Below are positions 14,133-17,284 of a DNA stretch of 17,284 nt, in pieces. Source of the DNA: Reyranella sp. (GTDB lineage: Bacteria > Pseudomonadota > Alphaproteobacteria > Reyranellales > Reyranellaceae); NCBI GenBank assembly GCA_030681635.1, contig JAUXRT010000471.1, positions 1-17,284 on the forward strand. Direction: 5' to 3'. The stretch's first letter is position 1. Each line of letters opens with the position of its first letter. Position numbers and translations under genes: made by a program. The notes under the pieces were generated by a model. The model worked only from the letters and a program-made list of their open reading frames with translations. It ran no database searches and was not told where the DNA came from.

Positions 14133-15172
14133 GGGTGAGCCATCGCGCGCGACGGAATCGGCGGATCATCGTCAGCGTGCTCGCGGTGAGTGCAGCCATC
14201 AGCGCCGTGTTCGGCTATCTGGCCGCGCCGCCCGGTACGCCACGGTTCGTGTCGGCGCTGGTGGGTGTCGCGAACGCCTTTACGGTGGCGACGCCGATCG
14301 TGTTGTTCGAACTCTATCGTACGCACTGGGCGTTTGCGCGACGTATGCGGCGGTGGCCACTGCTGGCCTATCTCGCGTTCAAGAACGTCTACTACCTGGC
14401 CTGTATCGTCGGCGGCACGGTCCTTGTGCGGCTGATCTTCGATGGCGTCATGGGCCGGCCACTCGAGGTCGATCGCATCATGGTCAACTCGTTCGTCTTC
14501 GGGGCGGTCATGGTGTTCGTCGGCACCTTTTCCTTCGAGATGGGCCGCCTGCTGGGCTGGGCCACGCTCAAGAACCTGCTGACCGGCCGCTACATCCAGC
14601 CCAGGCGCGAGCAGAAGGTCTTCCTGCTGATCGACATGAAGGATTCGACCGGACATGCCGAGCGGCTGGGGCCGATCCGCTTCCACGAACTGCTCAATGA
14701 CTTCTTTCGCGACGTCGCCGATGCCGCTCTCGAATGCGATGCCGAAATCCACAAGTACGTGGGCGACGAGGTGATCCTGACCTGGTCCTTCGGCCCGGCG
14801 CTGGCCGATGGCGACTGTCTCGCCTGCCCCTTTATTGTCCGCGATTTCATTGCCGCCCATGGCGAGCGGTACCGCACAAGATTCGGCGTCGTGCCGGAAT
14901 TCCGGGCCACCCTTCATTGCGGCGAGATCGTTGCCGGCGAAATCGGCGACCTCAGGCGAGAGATCGCCTATGTCGGCGACACGCTGAACGTGGCGGCGCG
15001 CCTGCTGGAGGCGGCCAAGGCGCGGGGCCGCGATATTCTCGTCTCGGCCGACCTGCTGAACTCGATCGCGCTGCCCCCGGAGCTTGTCGCCGAGCCGCTG
15101 CCGACGCTCGATATCCGGGGGCGCAACGCGCCGCTGGAAATCTTCGCGCTATCGCGCCGTCCGGTTCAATAA
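14129..15172 (+). CDS. Membrane-anchored class III adenylate/guanylate cyclase
   Basis: A 347-residue protein: a basic N-terminus, four predicted membrane segments (about 13-33, 41-63, 77-104 and 118-136), then a cytoplasmic class III cyclase domain (about 160-340). Metal-binding Asp169 (LLIDMKDST) and Asp213 (HKYVGDEV) are present, as are the adenine-contacting lysine position Lys209 and the transition-state pair Asn287/Arg291 (GDTLNVAAR). The usual second base-recognition residue (Asp in mammalian enzymes, often Thr in bacteria) aligns with Ala280 in IAYVGD, so nucleotide choice is uncertain, though cAMP is likely. The start codon overlaps the dehydratase stop (ATGA); the frame is open far upstream, but that part lies antiparallel to sense within the dehydratase gene and is not protein-like. 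The membrane part may sense an unknown signal. Confidence 0.9.
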   Translation: MRVSHRARRNRRIIVSVLAVSAAISAVFGYLAAPPGTPRFVSALVGVANAFTVATPIVLFELYRTHWAFARRMRRWPLLAYLAFKNVYYLACIVGGTVLVRLIFDGVMGRPLEVDRIMVNSFVFGAVMVFVGTFSFEMGRLLGWATLKNLLTGRYIQPRREQKVFLLIDMKDSTGHAERLGPIRFHELLNDFFRDVADAALECDAEIHKYVGDEVILTWSFGPALADGDCLACPFIVRDFIAAHGERYRTRFGVVPEFRATLHCGEIVAGEIGDLRREIAYVGDTLNVAARLLEAAKARGRDILVSADLLNSIALPPELVAEPLPTLDIRGRNAPLEIFALSRRPVQ

Positions 15173-15178
15173 ATCCAA

Positions 15179-15243
15179 CCTCATCCTGAGGAGCATCGCG
15201 ACAGGGGCATGTGAATGCCCCGAAGCGATGCGTCTCGAAGGAT
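15179..15243 (+). repeat. Palindromic dispersed-type repeat, copy A
   Basis: It begins CCTCATCCTGAGGAGC (15179-15194) and ends GCGTCTCGAAGGAT (15230-15243). ATCCT pairs with the final AGGAT, GCATCGC (15193-15199) pairs with GCGATGC (15225-15231), and an apical hairpin GGGGCAT-gtga-ATGCCCC fills 15204-15221. It starts 6 bases after the cyclase stop. I recall repeats with these ends as common between genes in Bradyrhizobium/Reyranella-like genomes, which is memory and was not checked here. It may also act as a terminator structure. Confidence 0.85.
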
Positions 15244-15269
15244 AGGCCCCAGGCACGGTGCTCGTCTCC

Positions 15270-15312
15270 ACCCTTCGAGACGCACGCCTACGGCGTGCTC
15301 CTCAGGGTGAGG
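15270..15312 (-). repeat. Palindromic dispersed-type repeat, copy B (inverted relative to A)
   Basis: On the minus strand it begins CCTCACCCTGAGGAGC (15312-15297) and ends GCGTCTCGAAGGGT (15283-15270). These match copy A at 15 of 16 and 13 of 14 bases. The inner stem is GCACGCC/GGCGTGC (15282-15288 with 15292-15298), unlike copy A in sequence but again 7 bp. The basal stem is ACCCT/AGGGT, against ATCCT/AGGAT in copy A, a compensated pair change. It ends 5 bases before the GMC oxidoreductase stop, so A and B together fill the convergent gap 15173-15317. Confidence 0.85.
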
Positions 15313-15317
15313 TGGTG

Positions 15318-16916
15318 CTATCGCGCGTCGGCCAGGATCAGGTCGGCGGCCTTCTCGCCGATCATCATGCAGGCAGCGTTGGTGTTGCCGGACACCAGGG
15401 TCGGCATGATCGAGGCATCGGCGACGCGAAGGCCGGCCACCCCGTGCACGCGCAGCCGGGCATCGACCACCGCGCCCGCGTCGCTTCCCATGCGGCAGGT
15501 GCCGACCGGATGGTACGCCGACTGCCCGTCCTTGCGGGCATGGCTGAGGAAATCATCGTCGCTCCATGCCTCGACTCCCGGCAGGAGTTCTTCCGTGACG
15601 ATCCGGGACAGCGCGGTCGTCCGGGCGAGAAGGCGCACGAACTTGATCGCCGCCACCGTCGCATTGCGGTCGACTTCCGACGACAGGTAGTTGGCGACGA
15701 TCGCCGGCGGCGCCGCGGGATCCGGCGAGGAGATGCGTATGTGGCCGCGGCTTTCGGGCCGCGACTGGTTGGCCAGGATCGTGAACCCCGAGAATTTGTG
15801 CGGGCCGCGATCGATCCGGTCGGTCGACCAGGGAAAGAAGTGCAACTGGGTGTCGGCCTCGCTCGACTGCGGCATCAGCCGGACGAAGGCACCGGCGAAA
15901 GCCGGACTGGCGGTCAACGGACCGGTCCGCAGCAGGGCATATTCGAGCGCGGCACTGGCGCGACGATGGTAGAGGTTGATGTCGTCGTTCACGGTGAGGC
16001 GCCACCACGTCCGATAGGTCGAGCGCACGCCCCAGTGATCCTGCAGGTTCTCGCCCACTCCGGCCAGGTCGCGGACGACCGGGATGCCGAAGCCGCCCAG
16101 CAGCGCGGCCGGCCCGATGCCCGAAAGCTGCAGCAGCTGCGGCGACCCGACGGCGCCGGCGGAGACCACGACCTCGCAGCGCGCCCGCGCCGTCACGACC
16201 TGGCCGCCCTTGCGGTAGGTCACGCCCGTGGCGCGCCCGCCCGCGACCTCGATGCGTTCGACCAGGGCGCCGGTCACGACGTGGCAATTGGAACGACGAC
16301 GCGCCGGCGCGAGATAGGCCCTGCCGGTCGAGACGCGGCGGCCGTCGCTGATGGTGGCGTGATACAGGCCCGAGCCTTCCTCGCCGCGGCCGTTGAAGTC
16401 GGCGATGGGCGGCAGGCCGACCTCGGCACAGGCGGCCAGGAACGTCTCGCTGATCTCGTTGCGGTACTCGTCCTGGGTGATCTTCACCGGGCCGTCGCCG
16501 CCATGGAGGTCCGATTCGCCGCCGGGATAGGCTTCGAGGCGCCTGAAATACGGCAGGCAGTCGTCGAACGACCAGCCCGTGTTGCCCATCTGGCGCCAAT
16601 GGTCGTAGTCCGAGGCCAGGCCCCGGATATAGACCATGCCGTTGATGGCGCTCGATCCGCCGACGACCTTGCCACGCGGCCAGTAGACACGGCGGCCGCC
16701 GAGTTCGGCCTCCGGCTCGGTGGCGAACTTCCAGTTCACTTTGGGGTCGAGGAAGGTCTTGGCGAAGCCCAGTGGGATGGACAGCCAGCGACTGGCGTTG
16801 TCGTCCGGCCCAGCCTCCAGCAGCAGGACGCTATGACGCCCCGACGCCGTCAGGCGATCGACAATCGGCGCCCCCGAGGATCCGGCCCCGACGACGACAA
16901 AATCGAACTCTTCCAT
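15318..16916 (-). CDS. GMC-family FAD-dependent oxidoreductase (choline/alcohol dehydrogenase-like)
   Basis: A 532-residue flavoprotein. The N-terminal dinucleotide fold reads VVGAGSSG (8-15) with LLLEAG (31-36). GMC signature 1 spans 81-99 (RGKVVGGSSAINGMVYIRG) and signature 2 spans 254-268 (GAVGSPQLLQLSGIG). The catalytic pair is His469 in YHPVGTCRMG and Asn513 in SGNTNAAC, at the 44-residue spacing seen in choline oxidase. It would oxidise an alcohol to an aldehyde or ketone; choline, a polyethylene-glycol-like alcohol or another substrate cannot be told apart here. No signal peptide or Tat motif, so it is cytoplasmic. Its ATG lies one base after the stop of the LivM-type permease gene, and the ribosome site is weak, so translation is probably coupled to the permease. 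Confidence 0.93.
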   Translation of the reverse strand: MEEFDFVVVGAGSSGAPIVDRLTASGRHSVLLLEAGPDDNASRWLSIPLGFAKTFLDPKVNWKFATEPEAELGGRRVYWPRGKVVGGSSAINGMVYIRGLASDYDHWRQMGNTGWSFDDCLPYFRRLEAYPGGESDLHGGDGPVKITQDEYRNEISETFLAACAEVGLPPIADFNGRGEEGSGLYHATISDGRRVSTGRAYLAPARRRSNCHVVTGALVERIEVAGGRATGVTYRKGGQVVTARARCEVVVSAGAVGSPQLLQLSGIGPAALLGGFGIPVVRDLAGVGENLQDHWGVRSTYRTWWRLTVNDDINLYHRRASAALEYALLRTGPLTASPAFAGAFVRLMPQSSEADTQLHFFPWSTDRIDRGPHKFSGFTILANQSRPESRGHIRISSPDPAAPPAIVANYLSSEVDRNATVAAIKFVRLLARTTALSRIVTEELLPGVEAWSDDDFLSHARKDGQSAYHPVGTCRMGSDAGAVVDARLRVHGVAGLRVADASIMPTLVSGNTNAACMMIGEKAADLILADAR

Positions 16917-16917
16917 C

Positions 16918-17284
16918 CTATCGCTTGCTTGACGACTTCATACGCGCAAGCAAGCTACCAAGAATACCTTTGGGAAGGAAGATGATGAAAACAACCAGCA
17001 GGACGCCGTAGACGAGGTTATCCCAGCCCACTGCCTTGGTCCCGAAGCCGTTCCGCAGCCCCTCCGCCAGCATGATGGTGATGATGGGGCCGACCGTCGG
17101 CCCCAGGGCGACATAGATGCCGCCGACCACGGCGGCGAAGACCATTTGCAATGAAACCGAGATGCCGCTCACGGTGTCGGGTGAGATGAACATCTGGTAC
17201 TGGCAGTAGAGGGCGCCGGCCAGCGCCGTCATCACCGCACTCAACACGGTGATCTTGAGTTTTTCGGCGGTGACGTTGATGCCG
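16918..17284 (-). CDS. Branched-chain amino acid-type ABC transporter permease, LivM-like (5' part beyond window)
   Basis: Only the C-terminal 122 residues are in the window. The frame stays open to the edge and begins GINVTAEKLKITV, the cytoplasmic loop that contacts the ATPase in LivM proteins. Membrane segments follow: VLSAVMTALAGALYCQYQMF, VSLQMVFAAVVGGIYVALG, VGPIITIMLAEGL and NLVYGVLLVVFIIFLP, then the usual short basic tail (PKGILGSLLARMKSSSKR). A GTG at 17247 could be mistaken for a start, but the homology continues upstream of it. The protein would form the inner-membrane channel of a Liv-type importer with LivH, LivG, LivF and a binding protein. The imported substrate need not be an amino acid. 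Confidence 0.9.
   Translation of the reverse strand, partial: GINVTAEKLKITVLSAVMTALAGALYCQYQMFISPDTVSGISVSLQMVFAAVVGGIYVALGPTVGPIITIMLAEGLRNGFGTKAVGWDNLVYGVLLVVFIIFLPKGILGSLLARMKSSSKR

Noticed and set aside
15258..16985. A 575-residue plus-strand open frame opposite the GMC gene
   Set aside because: It reads the complement of a well-conserved flavoenzyme, starts inside the palindromic repeat and shows no protein family features.

Overview
This GC-rich window looks like an ordinary chromosomal segment of an alphaproteobacterium, probably soil- or rhizosphere-type (Reyranella/Bradyrhizobium-like). The evidence is the slt-dapA-smpB gene order, Liv- and TRAP-type uptake genes, a membrane class III nucleotide cyclase, and a palindromic repeat family of the CCTCATCCTGAGGAGC type that I associate with these groups. 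The taxonomic call is inference.

Layout. (1) 1-4637, minus strand: a branched-chain acyl-CoA (leucine/isovalerate, 'liu'-like) degradation cluster. In transcription order it holds an acyl-CoA dehydrogenase, a solitary TRAP-type periplasmic binding protein, the methylcrotonoyl-CoA carboxylase beta subunit, and an enoyl-CoA hydratase-family gene cut by the window edge. (2) 4689-7298, minus: an 869-residue beta-1,3-glucanase (GH64/thaumatin-like) protein interrupted by several beta-rich modules, lying between the conserved dapA-smpB pair and the degradation cluster. (3) 7334-8695, minus: smpB (TTG start) and dapA. (4) 8820-11036, plus: a secreted Slt70-type lytic transglycosylase, divergent from dapA. 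(5) 11047-12417, minus: an aldo/keto reductase and a small YdhR-like alpha/beta-barrel protein, separated by a strong GC hairpin. (6) 12457-15172, plus: three genes with overlapping stop and start codons, encoding an L-2-haloacid dehalogenase, a threonine/serine dehydratase and a membrane nucleotide cyclase. (7) 15179-15312: two inverted copies of a palindromic repeat filling a convergent intergenic gap. (8) 15318-17284, minus: a GMC oxidoreductase one base after the end of a LivM-type ABC permease (5' part outside the window).

How the genes work together. The first cluster would oxidise short branched acyl-CoAs and carboxylate the 3-methylcrotonyl-CoA product; the TRAP receptor may deliver a related acid or 2-oxo acid. 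dapA, slt and smpB are housekeeping genes (lysine/peptidoglycan precursor synthesis, wall turnover, ribosome rescue). The dehalogenase-dehydratase-cyclase set is tightly coupled translationally, though its joint purpose is unclear. The Liv permease and GMC enzyme look like an uptake-plus-oxidation pair.

No stretch longer than 300 bases lacks a gene. I see no tRNA, rRNA, CRISPR array, insertion sequence or prophage. The most unusual items are the module-interrupted glucanase, the covarying repeat pair, the 12.0-kb hairpin, and active-site departures in the hydratase and cyclase. I found no clear new defence or mobile system.
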